From assembly GCF_003330725.1 (NCBI RefSeq), contig NZ_CP030840.1:2914001-2978000 (forward strand): a stretch of DNA of 64,000 bases, read 5' to 3'. Position numbers and translations under genes: made by a program. Every line of letters begins with the position of its first letter. The stretch's first letter is position 1. Under the pieces are notes generated by a model that was not told where the DNA came from, did no database searches, and saw only the letters and a program-made list of their open reading frames with translations. Source of the DNA: Acidisarcina polymorpha (GTDB lineage Bacteria > Acidobacteriota > Terriglobia > Terriglobales > Acidobacteriaceae). Below, piece after piece: positions 8,909 to 18,372 of this stretch.

Positions 8909-10375
8909 ATGCCTATGCTGCCGGAGAACGGATGGATGTATCAACTGAAGGAATTCACTTGCAGGCCTGTGCCTTGCTTGTCCCTCACTCTCTGCTGTTT
9001 GGGCCTCGTAGGGCTCCTACTGCTGTCTCCTCCTGCCGACGGACAATCGAAGGCGATCAATCCGGAAAACATACCGGCCGCTCAGGCCCCCGCGGCAGAG
9101 CGTGAGCTTACGCTGAATCAAGCGATCGACCTTGCCCTGGAACACAACGGCGAACTCGAAGTGGCGAAGCTCGACGTGCAACACTTCGAAGCACTGAAAG
9201 CGAAAGCTCGAGCACAGTACCTGCCAAAGTTGACCAATAACTCTGATGCCACGTATCTCACCGAACGGGAGGGAGTGGTTTTGCCACGCGCGTCGCTCGG
9301 AGTCTTCCCGGCTACAGGACCTATACCAGCAGAGACCATAATCATCGATCAGGGGGCGCATCTCACCTATGCCAGCCGAACCTATCTCAACCAGCCAACT
9401 CTGCAGCTCTTTGCAACGCACGCCATGAACCACTCGGCAAAGATGGATGTCGAAACAGCGCGGCTCAACGTCGAGGATAAAAGCGAGAACACAGCCATCC
9501 AGGTCCGCCAACTGTACTATCAGGTCCTAGACGCAGAGTCTCAGGTTCGAGCCGCTGAGGAGGAAGTCGCTACTTTTCAGAAGAGCGACCAGGAAGCAGG
9601 GGCCGAGGTTCGAGAAGGCTCCGCGTTGCCAGTCAAAGAACTCGTCGTTCTTGCCAACCTGCTGCAAGCAGAAAGTGCGGCGTTGAAGACTCGCAACGCA
9701 GAAAGGGACGATCGGCTTGAGTTAAACAACGTCATGGGAGTTCCGCTTAATAGCCGTTTCCGGCTGGTCAATCTAAAAGCGGCCGAGCTCAGCGTCGACG
9801 CGCTTCCAACCCGTGACGAAGCTGTACGACTAGCGTTTGCTGGACAACCTGAGGTGCTTATCGCCGAGAAGAAAGTCGAGAAAGCTAAGGCTGAGGTGCG
9901 AGTAGCTGAGGACGCGTTTATCCCGGACCTGACTATCAGCACGCATCACAGTTACCAAGTCGGAATTGCGCTCCTCGTGCGCAACTACGGGGTCTTTCAG
10001 GGTGAGTTTAGCTACAACCTCTTTAACGGCGGAGCCACGCGAGCGCAAGTGCGCAGCCAGAAGTCACTGCTCGCTGAAGCACAGCAGAATCTCGCCAACG
10101 TGCGCGCGTCAACGACAGTCTCCATCGAGACAGCTTACGACAATGTAGAGAATGCGCAGCTTGATCTCACGGCTAAGCAACAGGCTGTCCTCGCGCGTGG
10201 TGAAGGGGTGCGAGTCGCCGATTCGAGCTATGCACATGGCGAGATATTGGCCTCTGAGCGGGACATGACACACGCTCAGCTTGCAGAGGCGGAGGTGTCT
10301 GAGCGTGAGGCAGAGTTGAACCTTTCATTGGCGCGCAGCCAGGTAAAACGAGTTCTAGGTGAAATACCACGGTAG
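8909..10375 (+). CDS. TolC-family outer-membrane efflux channel
   Basis: Up to 488 residues. After a hydrophobic signal sequence (PCLSLTLCCLGLVGLLLLSP, cleaved before about residue 47) the mature protein opens with ELTLNQAIDLALEHNGELEV, the typical first repeat of OEP channels. The second repeat starts near LPTRDEAVRLAFAGQPEVLI. Long amphipathic helices (about 170-290 and 370-480) build the periplasmic tunnel. The start could be ATG 8909, 8915 or 8936; the last gives a more standard signal peptide. It completes the efflux operon 6019-10375. Confidence 0.9.
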   Translation: MPMLPENGWMYQLKEFTCRPVPCLSLTLCCLGLVGLLLLSPPADGQSKAINPENIPAAQAPAAERELTLNQAIDLALEHNGELEVAKLDVQHFEALKAKARAQYLPKLTNNSDATYLTEREGVVLPRASLGVFPATGPIPAETIIIDQGAHLTYASRTYLNQPTLQLFATHAMNHSAKMDVETARLNVEDKSENTAIQVRQLYYQVLDAESQVRAAEEEVATFQKSDQEAGAEVREGSALPVKELVVLANLLQAESAALKTRNAERDDRLELNNVMGVPLNSRFRLVNLKAAELSVDALPTRDEAVRLAFAGQPEVLIAEKKVEKAKAEVRVAEDAFIPDLTISTHHSYQVGIALLVRNYGVFQGEFSYNLFNGGATRAQVRSQKSLLAEAQQNLANVRASTTVSIETAYDNVENAQLDLTAKQQAVLARGEGVRVADSSYAHGEILASERDMTHAQLAEAEVSEREAELNLSLARSQVKRVLGEIPR

Positions 10376-10522
10376 GTAGGAGCCGGGTGCCGCATTGAGG
10401 CGGATGCCTACAGAGAAGGTTCGAAAGGAAGTGTATTGCATGAGCAACCGGCAGAACGGTCCATCATCGAGAAGACTAAACGTATTCGATTCTGAATCTG
10501 TCTGCTTCAGAGGAACAGCACG

Positions 10523-10921
10523 ATGGTAGATCTTAAGAAGATCAGGGTCATAGCATTGGCAGAGATAGTCGCCCAAGGAGATCTGGTTGGCCTTCTACAT
10601 TCGTTAGAGGTGAAGGTTTACCTGGCGGAGAAACTTACCGACCTTCCGAGGGTGCCACCTGCGCCTGGGTTCAGAGACATCATCTTGCTTCCAGCTGAAT
10701 GCCCTGATGGGGAGGCCTGGATCATAAATGGTGTCTTAAGCCAGTACATGAGTCGTCCGGCATTTCTTGTGTATGGGCGAACTGTTGACTTCGCTCGATG
10801 GTCCGGTGTACTCGATTCCGGAGGAACAGACCTCATCACATTCCCCTTCAATGCCGAAACTCTGAGGACAGCCCTTGAACGTGCCGCAGAAAAGACTGCC
10901 ACTGTCGTCGCGCAAGAGTAG
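10523..10921 (+). CDS. Degenerate response-regulator receiver-like protein
   Basis: 132 residues, no recognised close relative. The order of secondary elements resembles a CheY receiver: a hydrophobic strand RVIALAEIV, then DIILLPAECPDGEAWIINGV where an active receiver has its phospho-Asp (here LLPAEC, no Asp), a strand PAFLVYGRT, DSGGTDLITFPF in the position of the usual (A/G)ADDFLTKPF with Phe in place of the invariant Lys, and a final helix. If the fold call is right, this is a pseudo-receiver that cannot be phosphorylated. It lies 147 bases after the TolC-like gene on the same strand and may share its regulation or may be independent. Start ATG with weak spacing to GGAAC. Confidence 0.5.
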   Translation: MVDLKKIRVIALAEIVAQGDLVGLLHSLEVKVYLAEKLTDLPRVPPAPGFRDIILLPAECPDGEAWIINGVLSQYMSRPAFLVYGRTVDFARWSGVLDSGGTDLITFPFNAETLRTALERAAEKTATVVAQE

Positions 10922-11529
10922 CCGCTGATCCTCAGCTGAGTTCTTCCGCTTGAGCAGTTTGGCTAATCCAGGGATCTCGTTGGTAAGAGCAATCGGTTAC
11001 GAAGGTCGTCTGGTGCTAACAGTTAGATAACCCACATGATGTGGAATAGACAGGAACTCCGTGGCATCATAGGTTAAATTCGTGATGGCTGAACCATGCA
11101 TGCTTTTCCAAATGTGCTGTTTTGTAGCTAACTACGAGCTTGCGCCTAAGACGCTACAGAAGTATTGCGGCAAGACAAATAGAGCCTGAGGATCCTATGC
11201 GTGACCAAGCACGCTTGACAACGGAGCGGTCGTCATTGTTGAGGGCATGATTGGAGCAGAATTCCTTGAATTCGCTCCAGATCTGGTAGCGCACTTCAAA
11301 CATCGAAGCTCAAATATTTCGCCTGGATCCGCACAAACCAACTGAGATGACCGTCTCTAAGAAAACCGACTGATGATCAATGACGCTAGGAGCGGCGTCC
11401 GAGCGTTGGCATCATAATCCTCGTGAAGCGCACGATCGCATGGAGAGCCTTTAGGCGAAAGCTCACCGCGAAGTAACAACTGGAAAACTCGGTCTATGAC
11501 ATTGATGACCCCGTCCTAGATGAACTTGT
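10922..11529. other. Intergenic, no gene recognised
   Basis: No open frame with coding character was found. It contains the 11-base palindrome CTAACAGTTAG at 11016-11026, also present at 5969 and 17899. The stretch 11380-11525 has scattered stop codons and may be a decayed gene end, family not recognised. It separates two converging transcription units. Confidence 0.4.
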
Positions 11530-12897
11530 TCATTTAAGTTTGGCGAGGACCACAATACAAGCGCCCGACCAAGAACTCTTGCCGGAGGTCACCGATGGAG
11601 TGGACTGTAAACCGATCATCCCGACACTCTTTGAGCTGAGATGAAAGTGTTTTTCGATATAGTCCCTCACTTGAATAGCCCGCTCACGCGATTCAATAAC
11701 CTGATCGGACGATGACTGTGCCTTTGAATAGCCTTCGACCACAATGGGCGAGTTTAGGATGGTCGCTCCTTCTTGCCCCACAAAGGCGTCGATCTGTTGC
11801 CGCCCAGCCCCAGTCAGCACTTGCCGTCCACCCGAGTCAATCGCAAAAGCATCCGCTTCTGGAAGCCAGGCGCGGGCTTTCGTCTGAACCCGAAAGTAAG
11901 CGCTATTTCTGTAGTCTTCGGGGGTCAGATCTTCAAGCGAATAGAAGCCACGCTTTTTGAAGAACCCGCGAAAGAAGAACTCATGTTTCAGAGCCTCAGT
12001 GTCGTCGGCCATATTGCTGGTAGCCGTGTTGACGTTTGCGAGTGTCCCCTGGAGATTCTCGCCTGCTGTACGGCCTGCGGCATCGGGTCCCAGGGCCTCA
12101 CTCAAGTTGATGTTGAGCTGCTTGGACGACTCATCGATTTGCGCCGATGCATCGCGAATGTTGTCCATGGACTGATCTGCTTTGCCGACCAGGTCGCGCG
12201 ACTGGAGATCAGTGACCATCTGACTTGCCCGGACAGACACTCCTTCCAGGGTGGCCGTTGCCTGACGTGTGTTGGCCATCGTTCCCTTTAGGTCGTCGGT
12301 GATATGCTGGTCCGTGATTAAGGCGCCCACCGGGCCATGCCCCTCCCGTATGCCGGTCACGATCCCATTCGTGTTGTTGACGGTATGGGTGATCGCGTCG
12401 AGCGCATTATCCAGGCGAGCACGGACGTCTCCCATGGTCGCATCAGCCTGATCTATCGTGCCGCTTACTTTCTGCATAATGGCAGAGAGTTCGAGTGGCT
12501 CTCTGCTCTGCAACGTTGCACCCTCGGCGACCGCACTTGCGCCATCGGTTCCGTTATGTACGAGCAGGAACTTGTCTCCAACAAGCCCGTCCGTCTCAAC
12601 CGTCACCATGGAATCAGTGCGGATAAGCGCTTTTAGCTTGTCGTCAATGTGTAGTCTCAGGCGAAACTTGCCGTTGGGATGACTCGGAACTTCAATCTGC
12701 GTGATCTGGCCGGCTTCATAACCGGATACACGAACGTGCGCACCCGAGATGAGGCCATTCACATTCGCCAATTCCGTGTAGAGGTTCATCTGATGGCCGA
12801 ACGCCTTATGATGATCTCCGATTAAAAAAAGGCCGAGTCCAAATAAGAGTGTGCCCAGAATGACAAAAGCCGCAACCGCGGCACGGTAAGGTTTCAT
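11530..12897 (-). CDS. mlaD: MCE (MlaD-like) lipid-transport substrate-binding protein with OmpA-like tail
   Basis: 455 residues from ATG 12897, two bases after the MlaF stop; an upstream in-frame start at 12924 would overlap that gene. A single N-terminal membrane helix (AAVAAFVILGTLLFGLGLFL) is followed by the MCE domain (about 35-115: NVNGLISGAHVRVSGYEAGQ and TDGLVGDKFLLV). Then comes a long helical, Asn/Asp/Ala-rich stretch (about 125-290) and a C-terminal domain of about 110 residues with IDSGGRQVLTGAGRQQID and ESRERAIQVRDYI, which resembles the OmpA/MotB peptidoglycan-binding domain. E. coli MlaD is 183 residues, so this version could bridge to the cell wall or outer membrane (inference). 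It is the last gene of the mlaE-mlaF-mlaD operon. Confidence 0.85.
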   Translation of the reverse strand: MKPYRAAVAAFVILGTLLFGLGLFLIGDHHKAFGHQMNLYTELANVNGLISGAHVRVSGYEAGQITQIEVPSHPNGKFRLRLHIDDKLKALIRTDSMVTVETDGLVGDKFLLVHNGTDGASAVAEGATLQSREPLELSAIMQKVSGTIDQADATMGDVRARLDNALDAITHTVNNTNGIVTGIREGHGPVGALITDQHITDDLKGTMANTRQATATLEGVSVRASQMVTDLQSRDLVGKADQSMDNIRDASAQIDESSKQLNINLSEALGPDAAGRTAGENLQGTLANVNTATSNMADDTEALKHEFFFRGFFKKRGFYSLEDLTPEDYRNSAYFRVQTKARAWLPEADAFAIDSGGRQVLTGAGRQQIDAFVGQEGATILNSPIVVEGYSKAQSSSDQVIESRERAIQVRDYIEKHFHLSSKSVGMIGLQSTPSVTSGKSSWSGACIVVLAKLK

Positions 12898-12899
12898 GA

Positions 12900-13640
12900 T
12901 CAGGACTCCGAAAGTAGCTTGCAAACCGTGTCGTTCTCGTTGTGCTCCAAATCCGCGAAGGAACCAAAGCCGACCAACGCACCCTCATCGAGTACGGCCA
13001 CTTTATCGGCAACACGCCTAGCTCCTCGAACATCATGCGTCACGATAATCATGGTGGTATGCCGTTCCTGCTTAATCTTTAGAAGCAGATCGTCGATTTC
13101 GGAAGCTGTGATCGGATCAAGTCCGCTACTTGGCTCATCGATCAACAAGATGCGCGGATTGAGGACAAGAGCGCGGGCTAGTCCTGCGCGTTTCCGCATG
13201 CCTCCCGAGAGTTCCACCGGCATTTTCTCTTTATCGGACGCCAAGCCCACCTGCTGCAAAGCTTCATCGACCCGTCTCTTGATCTCGTCCGCTGACTTGT
13301 TTTTCTCTAACCGCTGGAGGGGAAGAGCCAGATTATTTGCAACGCTGAAGGAATCGAAAAGAGCGGCACTTTGGAATAGAAAGCCCATCTTTCGACGAAC
13401 TCTGGTGAGGTCTTCCTCATTGAACTGCACGATGCTTTCTGACTCGATGAACACATCACCCATGTCTGGCTTCAGAAGCCCGATGATGAGCTTCAGGGTC
13501 ACGCTCTTGCCCACGCCGCTTCGTCCCAGAATGCAAAGGGCTTCACCGTTCCCTACCTGGAACGATACGTCACATAGAATATTCCTTCGACCAAACCGCT
13601 TCGACACGTGACAGAATTCAACAACTGGGCCTTCGCTCAT
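12900..13640 (-). CDS. mlaF: ABC transporter ATPase, MlaF-like
   Basis: 246 residues with all ATPase motifs: Walker A GRSGVGKS (39-46), Q-loop Gln at about 90, signature LSGGMRKR (144-151), Walker B ILLIDEP (164-170) and the H-loop in IIVTHD. The signature with MRKR is characteristic of MCE/Mla ATPases. It powers phospholipid movement between the membranes together with the permease encoded immediately upstream; the two genes overlap by 4 bases (ATGA). No MlaB-like STAS or MlaC-like gene is seen nearby. Confidence 0.92.
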   Translation of the reverse strand: MSEGPVVEFCHVSKRFGRRNILCDVSFQVGNGEALCILGRSGVGKSVTLKLIIGLLKPDMGDVFIESESIVQFNEEDLTRVRRKMGFLFQSAALFDSFSVANNLALPLQRLEKNKSADEIKRRVDEALQQVGLASDKEKMPVELSGGMRKRAGLARALVLNPRILLIDEPSSGLDPITASEIDDLLLKIKQERHTTMIIVTHDVRGARRVADKVAVLDEGALVGFGSFADLEHNENDTVCKLLSES

Positions 13641-14404
13641 ATGGCATGCTCCGGAAAAAGAAAGAAGATCAGCTTTACCAGGATCACGTCGCTTAAGATG
13701 ATCAGCAAAGAAGAGACAACGACGCTTGTGGTTGCAGCTCGTCGAACGCCAGCGGAGCCCTCATTGATGGTATAGCCAAAGAAGCAGGAGACGATTCCGA
13801 TCAGCAGCCCGAAGACAGTCGTCTTTAAGGTAGGCGGAACGAAGTTTGCCATCTCAACGGACTTGAACGCCTCGCTCAGATAAAGTTTCGCAGAGATGTG
13901 AGAGCGGAAGACCTCAGCCACATATCCGCCGGCCAGACCTGCGGCATTCTCGAATGTTGTGAGTAGAGGCATCGCCATAGCACACGCCACGATCCGCGGA
14001 ACTACGAGGAATTTAACCGAGTCAACGGAGAGCGTTTCGATCGCGTCTATCTGCTCAGTAACCCGCATGTTTGCGAGCTCCGCTCCAATACCAGCCCCCA
14101 CTCTTCCCGCGAGGAGTAAACCTGTTACAAGTGGTCCAAGCTCGTTGAAGAACGACATCGATTGCAGACCCGGTATCATCGCTTCCGCACCAAATTGAAC
14201 GAGCGTGCTCCGCGTGTGCAGGGTCGTGACCACACCGATCGCGAAGCCAGATGCGACTACCAGCGGCAATGAGCGCCAGCCGATCTCCGCAATCTGTACC
14301 GCCAGCTGACGCCACTCGTAGGGCGGCCGCAACCCGCTACGGAGGGAAGCGACGGCAAAAAATATCAGGTCGCCAGCGACTTCCAGGAATTCCTTCACAA
14401 TCAC
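13637..14404 (-). CDS. mlaE: MlaE-family ABC permease
   Basis: 255 residues with five to six hydrophobic segments and family landmarks: LPLVVASGFAIGVVTTLHTR, a GLLLAGRVGAGIGAELANMR segment (the conserved coupling region of MlaE proteins) and a C-terminal GCFFGY-like motif (SCFFGYTINEGSAGVRRAAT). It is the inner-membrane channel of a lipid transporter. It is first in an operon with the ATPase (4-base overlap) and MCE protein. The start is GTG 14404 with GAGG upstream; a second GTG two codons later is possible. Confidence 0.92.
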   Translation of the reverse strand: MIVKEFLEVAGDLIFFAVASLRSGLRPPYEWRQLAVQIAEIGWRSLPLVVASGFAIGVVTTLHTRSTLVQFGAEAMIPGLQSMSFFNELGPLVTGLLLAGRVGAGIGAELANMRVTEQIDAIETLSVDSVKFLVVPRIVACAMAMPLLTTFENAAGLAGGYVAEVFRSHISAKLYLSEAFKSVEMANFVPPTLKTTVFGLLIGIVSCFFGYTINEGSAGVRRAATTSVVVSSLLIILSDVILVKLIFFLFPEHAI

Positions 14405-15245
14405 CTCATCGGCTTCACGAGTCGGTTGCGGGTCATCTCGTTGCAGAATCGAGTCACGGATTACGACTGCATTTTGCGATCGCAGTGTCTTACGGGACGG
14501 TCATCAGCTGTGACGACTTACACAGGTCCGTGTGAGCAACACATAGAGCTATCTGCCTTCGGAACTAATCTCGCGAAAACATCTTAAGAGAAGCGAGGTG
14601 ACACATCGATGGGATTGCCTAAGCCTAGATACGTCGTTATGAAGCAAGCGGTTGCCCTACTTATCCGAAGGCCGCCATGGGCACTGCGTGAAGAGAAAGC
14701 AATGCCGCCGTGGCGGTTGATTTCTATTTCGTCATCCTCTTCCACTGAATAATCGATACGTCTTGAGTGTTCCCTACCGTCTCAGCTCAGAAACTGTTTA
14801 TAGGGCTCTTTTGATTACGAAAGGCGGTAAGGCTGCTTCTTCCGCCTTCACTGTCCCTTCCATCCTGTCTCCTTCAGTGAAGGCTCGAGCACATCAGCTC
14901 TCACAAGCCATTTGGGATCAAGGAAGACAATCCCGAGATCCTCAACAAACGCCGATGCTCGTTCTCCGCAGCAGCTTAGTTCGAAATCATCTTTGGCACA
15001 CACTATTTCGCTTCTCGCAAGAACTCCGCCGTATAAAGATCCGCCTCGGGTAGGCGTCGCCACACGTATAGGGAACCTCCTAAAAGCGTCACGTATCTTT
15101 GCCAATAGGCTTCCGGTTTTTGCATACCGGTACTCCTCAGTCTCTTGGGCACTTCAGGTATCAGGTACGAACTGTGTCTACATGGCTGCCGCACAACATC
15201 TCTCATCACGGTTTTACGCCCGACTTGCTTTGAAGCTCTGGTCGA
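14405..15245. other. Intergenic, no convincing gene
   Basis: The upstream end should contain the mla promoter. A 47-codon plus-strand frame at 14609 (MGLPKPRYVVMKQAVALL) has a passable ribosome site but no recognised relatives. A minus-strand frame at 15003-15209 (MQKPEAYWQRYVTLLGG part) looks mildly coding-like; I cannot assign it. Otherwise both strands are full of stops. Confidence 0.35.
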
Positions 15246-15614
15246 CTAGAACGGAGATCGGGAATAAGCCGGAGAACGATGGCTTTCGCGATCACATCTC
15301 TCTGCACCATGATGTTGGAGAATTGCGAACACTTGGGGGTGTTGCGCTGATTTGGCAAAAGTTACCGCGACTCTTCGGTGTTTCGCGTGATGTGTAGACC
15401 CGCTTGGCTCAACAAAATGATCGTGAATACGGCTCCAGACTGAGGAATGCTCGACCGGTATAGGTGAAGGCCGCATCTGCTCTCCCCAATCCACATAAAC
15501 ATCGCTCAAAGGCACACCGAGATCGATCAACTCCTTCAGTGCGAGTGACGCACTCTTGTCATCAGGAAAACAGGCTGTAACTTCATCGATCTTTGATGAA
15601 GAAGCTGAGGCCAT
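15246..15614 (-). CDS. Small stress protein with YflT-like (general stress protein 17M) domain
   Basis: 122 residues. After a short Ala/Ser-rich start, VTACFPDDKSASLALKELID followed by LGVPLSDVYVDWGE resembles the domain in which a strand and helix recognise inter-subunit contacts in YflT/general-stress-protein-17M relatives; the end VFAILQHHGAERCDR fits the family's final helix. The same domain opens the YsnF-like protein at 23945. An ideal AAGGAGGA lies eight bases before the ATG. It is probably cytosolic and stress induced by analogy only; the biochemical role of the family is unknown. Confidence 0.55.
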   Translation of the reverse strand: MASASSSKIDEVTACFPDDKSASLALKELIDLGVPLSDVYVDWGEQMRPSPIPVEHSSVWSRIHDHFVEPSGSTHHAKHRRVAVTFAKSAQHPQVFAILQHHGAERCDRESHRSPAYSRSPF

Positions 15615-15694
15615 GTGGGGTGTCCTCCTTCTCGTTCTTATTCATGATCAAGCGTAAAATTGTTACCAGCGAATAGCTGCAAGGCGATCTGGGG

Positions 15695-17620
15695 CTACTC
15701 TTCCTTTGACGACGGTTCAGGATGTGCCGTGTTGCTAAGCCCTTGAGCTTCCCTAAGAACCAGACCGGCAGCTTTGCGACGTCCTTTGAGCCGTACTGCT
15801 GTCGAAGGCTTTAGACCAGTGTTCCTGGCGACACTTGCTTGCTGACGTTGTTTCCCAGCATCCGCTAGATGGTAGGCTGCTCCGACAAGAGCGATATGAC
15901 TAAACGCCTGCGGGAAGTTGCCCACCAGACGCTTGCGTGCAGTGTCATACTCCTCTGAAAGCAGGCCTGTTTCGTTAGCAAGCTTCAGCAAGTTCTCAAA
16001 CAACTTCCGCGCATCTTCATCGCGGCCAATTAGCTTAAGGTTGCTGACCAACCAGAAGCTACAGGCGAGGAACTTGCCTTCTTCGTCAGGAAGTCCATCA
16101 TTCGACTCTCGATTGTCGTAGCGCATTACCAAGCCGCCTTCCATTAACTTTCCCTCGATGGCCGAAATGGTTCCAAGGACTCGAGGGTCCTGCGGAGGAA
16201 GAAAGCCGACAAGTGCAATGAGGAGAGCAGAGGCGTCTAGCTGCTTCGTTTCATAATGCTGCACGAAGCTATTTTGACTTGGATCGAATTCCCGCGTGCA
16301 CACTTCCGCGTGGATGGTATCCCTTATTTGTCTCCAACGCTTTACGGGCGTCTCAAAGCTCACCTTTTCGGCAATCTTAATCGCCCGATCAAAGGCCACC
16401 CATGTCATGACCTTGGAGTAAGTGAAGTGCTGAGGACCACCGCGAACCTCCCATATCCCCTCATCCGCTTGCTCCCAGAGAGTCTCGAGATGTTCGACGA
16501 TACGACGAAGCAGGCGGAAGTCCCTAGATCGATTGCGATCTCCGAGCGAAGCGTAGGTCCAGAAGAATGCATCCAGGACCTCACCATAAGTATCTAGTTG
16601 TAATTGCTGGGCGGCGGCGTTGCCGATGCGAACCGGCGCAGAATTCTCATAGCCTGGTAAAGAGACCTCGTACTCGAGCAGCGTGCGCTCACCGGAGATT
16701 CCATACATGATTTGAATCTGTTCGGGGCTTCCTGCTACGCTTCGTTGGAGCCAATCCATCCAATCGCGTGCCTCCTGTTTGTACCCACTATTGATGAGCA
16801 CAAGCAGCGTGAAAGTTGTGTCTCTCAGCCAGCAATATCGGTAATCCCAATTTCGTGTGCCGCCCATTGCCTCCGGCAGAGAGGTCGTGGGGGCCGCCAC
16901 AATCGCGCCAGTCGGACGATAGATTAGAGCTTTCAATGTAATCAGCGAGCGCACCACCATCTCACGATGCGGTCCGTCATAGGCGCACTTCTCCGCCCAC
17001 GTCGTCCAGAGTCGCCGGGTCTCATCATAGGCTTTTTGCACGTGCACCGGAGCACCGCTAGACCTTGCACGGTATCCATCAAAACCTTTGTAAGTAAGCA
17101 CAAAGTCTACAGACTCACCCTGCCCGACGATGAATTCACTAGCTGTTCGAAGCGATTTCCCCTCCAACGGAGCGTTGGTCTGAAGCTCTACCGCGTCGGG
17201 CCCGGCTACTGCGCGCATACCTAGCTTTGTCCGAGTGACCCACGGCACGGCGCTTCCATTGTCGAATCGCAAGGCCAACACACCGAGCATCTTAACCCGG
17301 CCACTCAAACCTTTCACAGTGCGGATTATCTGCGAATGGGCACTCCGTACGGGCATGTAATCCAGCACTTGCACAGAGCCGGTGCTAGTCTCGAAGCAGG
17401 TTTCTAATATTAGTGTGTGCGGTTGGTAGCGACGCGCAACCTTCCATTTAGGGTTCGTAGGGGCCAGCTTCCAGAAGCCGTTTTGTTCGGAACCTAGAAG
17501 CTTCGCGAAGCAAGCTGCCGAAGCAAAAGTGGGCCAGCAAAGCCAGTCGATGGATCCATCGCGTCCAACAAGTGCAGCCGTTCTTCCGTCTCCGATTAAC
17601 GCATACTCTTCTATAAGCAC
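15695..17620 (-). CDS. GH15 family glycosidase (glucoamylase/trehalase-like)
   Basis: 641 residues, close to the usual 600-650 of bacterial cytosolic GH15 proteins. It starts with the characteristic IEEYALIGDGRTAALVGRDG and SIDWLCWP (N-terminal beta-sandwich) and then enters the (alpha/alpha)6 barrel with GGTRNWDYRYCWLRD (253-267), which carries the sugar-binding residues around the catalytic site. SEEYD near residue 575 is expected to supply the second catalytic acid. There is no signal peptide, so it is probably cytoplasmic and acts on trehalose or short alpha-glucans. The start is GTG 17620 with GGAGAG upstream. The stress-type gene downstream fits a trehalose or osmotic theme (inference). 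Confidence 0.9.
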   Translation of the reverse strand: MLIEEYALIGDGRTAALVGRDGSIDWLCWPTFASAACFAKLLGSEQNGFWKLAPTNPKWKVARRYQPHTLILETCFETSTGSVQVLDYMPVRSAHSQIIRTVKGLSGRVKMLGVLALRFDNGSAVPWVTRTKLGMRAVAGPDAVELQTNAPLEGKSLRTASEFIVGQGESVDFVLTYKGFDGYRARSSGAPVHVQKAYDETRRLWTTWAEKCAYDGPHREMVVRSLITLKALIYRPTGAIVAAPTTSLPEAMGGTRNWDYRYCWLRDTTFTLLVLINSGYKQEARDWMDWLQRSVAGSPEQIQIMYGISGERTLLEYEVSLPGYENSAPVRIGNAAAQQLQLDTYGEVLDAFFWTYASLGDRNRSRDFRLLRRIVEHLETLWEQADEGIWEVRGGPQHFTYSKVMTWVAFDRAIKIAEKVSFETPVKRWRQIRDTIHAEVCTREFDPSQNSFVQHYETKQLDASALLIALVGFLPPQDPRVLGTISAIEGKLMEGGLVMRYDNRESNDGLPDEEGKFLACSFWLVSNLKLIGRDEDARKLFENLLKLANETGLLSEEYDTARKRLVGNFPQAFSHIALVGAAYHLADAGKQRQQASVARNTGLKPSTAVRLKGRRKAAGLVLREAQGLSNTAHPEPSSKEE

Positions 17621-18372
17621 TGACTCTCCGCTGTTTTGCAGTGAGCGGAGAAGCTGCCGCAGGCTGCAAGTCCGTTTCCTTGTTAGTGCCCGACGAGTCC
17701 AGGGGTAACTCTGGTGCCTCTTCTAAGCGTCCGTTATAGGTCTGTGCCGACACTCATCAGAGTTCGGGAAGGACCTATGAGGTACAGCCTAGTAAGCTCA
17801 ATCGAAGCCCGCTTCATAGAGCTGCCCTGCACACCGTCGGTTTGGCATGAAGGGATGATAATGGCAGGTTGAAAGTAGGTGAAGCGTTGCGAGGTGATCT
17901 AACAGTTAGTTCCTGTTATGTCTGGTCGAATCTTTCGCTTCTGGATGCCCGGGTCGTCTTGGCGATCCGCTGCTTCGGACGGGCTTGAGAGACTTTCAAC
18001 TTCTCACAAGTTCTTCCCGGGATGGCTTTCCAACTCGCATATCAGAGCAAGATGTGGTCCGGTGATCGTTGGGCCCTCTGCGACGAATCGCTATGCAGGG
18101 CGGAGACAGTGGCAAGTGGGCCCAGACGCACTCTTTAATCTTTACAGGTGTGAAGAACCTTGTGCTCGGTCAAATCCTTGACAATCTAATTACGGTAACG
18201 GGAGAACGCAGCCGCCCTCGGTTGAGCTTGCCTTCGAATGTCTGCACAATCTTTTCCAGTCGGCATAGCAGAGTGGTCCATCCTCAAGACGCCGTTCGCG
18301 TCCTTCAGAAAGCCGATTCCGGCTCGGAGCATCGTTCGGCGGCTTAGGCCATGATATGTGACTTTCCGTTCT
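17621..18372. other. Intergenic, no gene recognised
   Basis: Promoter side of the GH15 gene, then about 600 bases without a recognisable coding frame. The 11-base palindrome CTAACAGTTAG lies at 17899-17909. Overlapping plus-strand frames at 17918-18347 have poor coding character. Confidence 0.4.

Noticed and set aside
14609-14752. 47-codon plus-strand frame upstream of the mla operon
   Set aside because: Weak ribosome site, no hydrophobic or motif pattern and no recognised relative; mentioned only within the intergenic entry.
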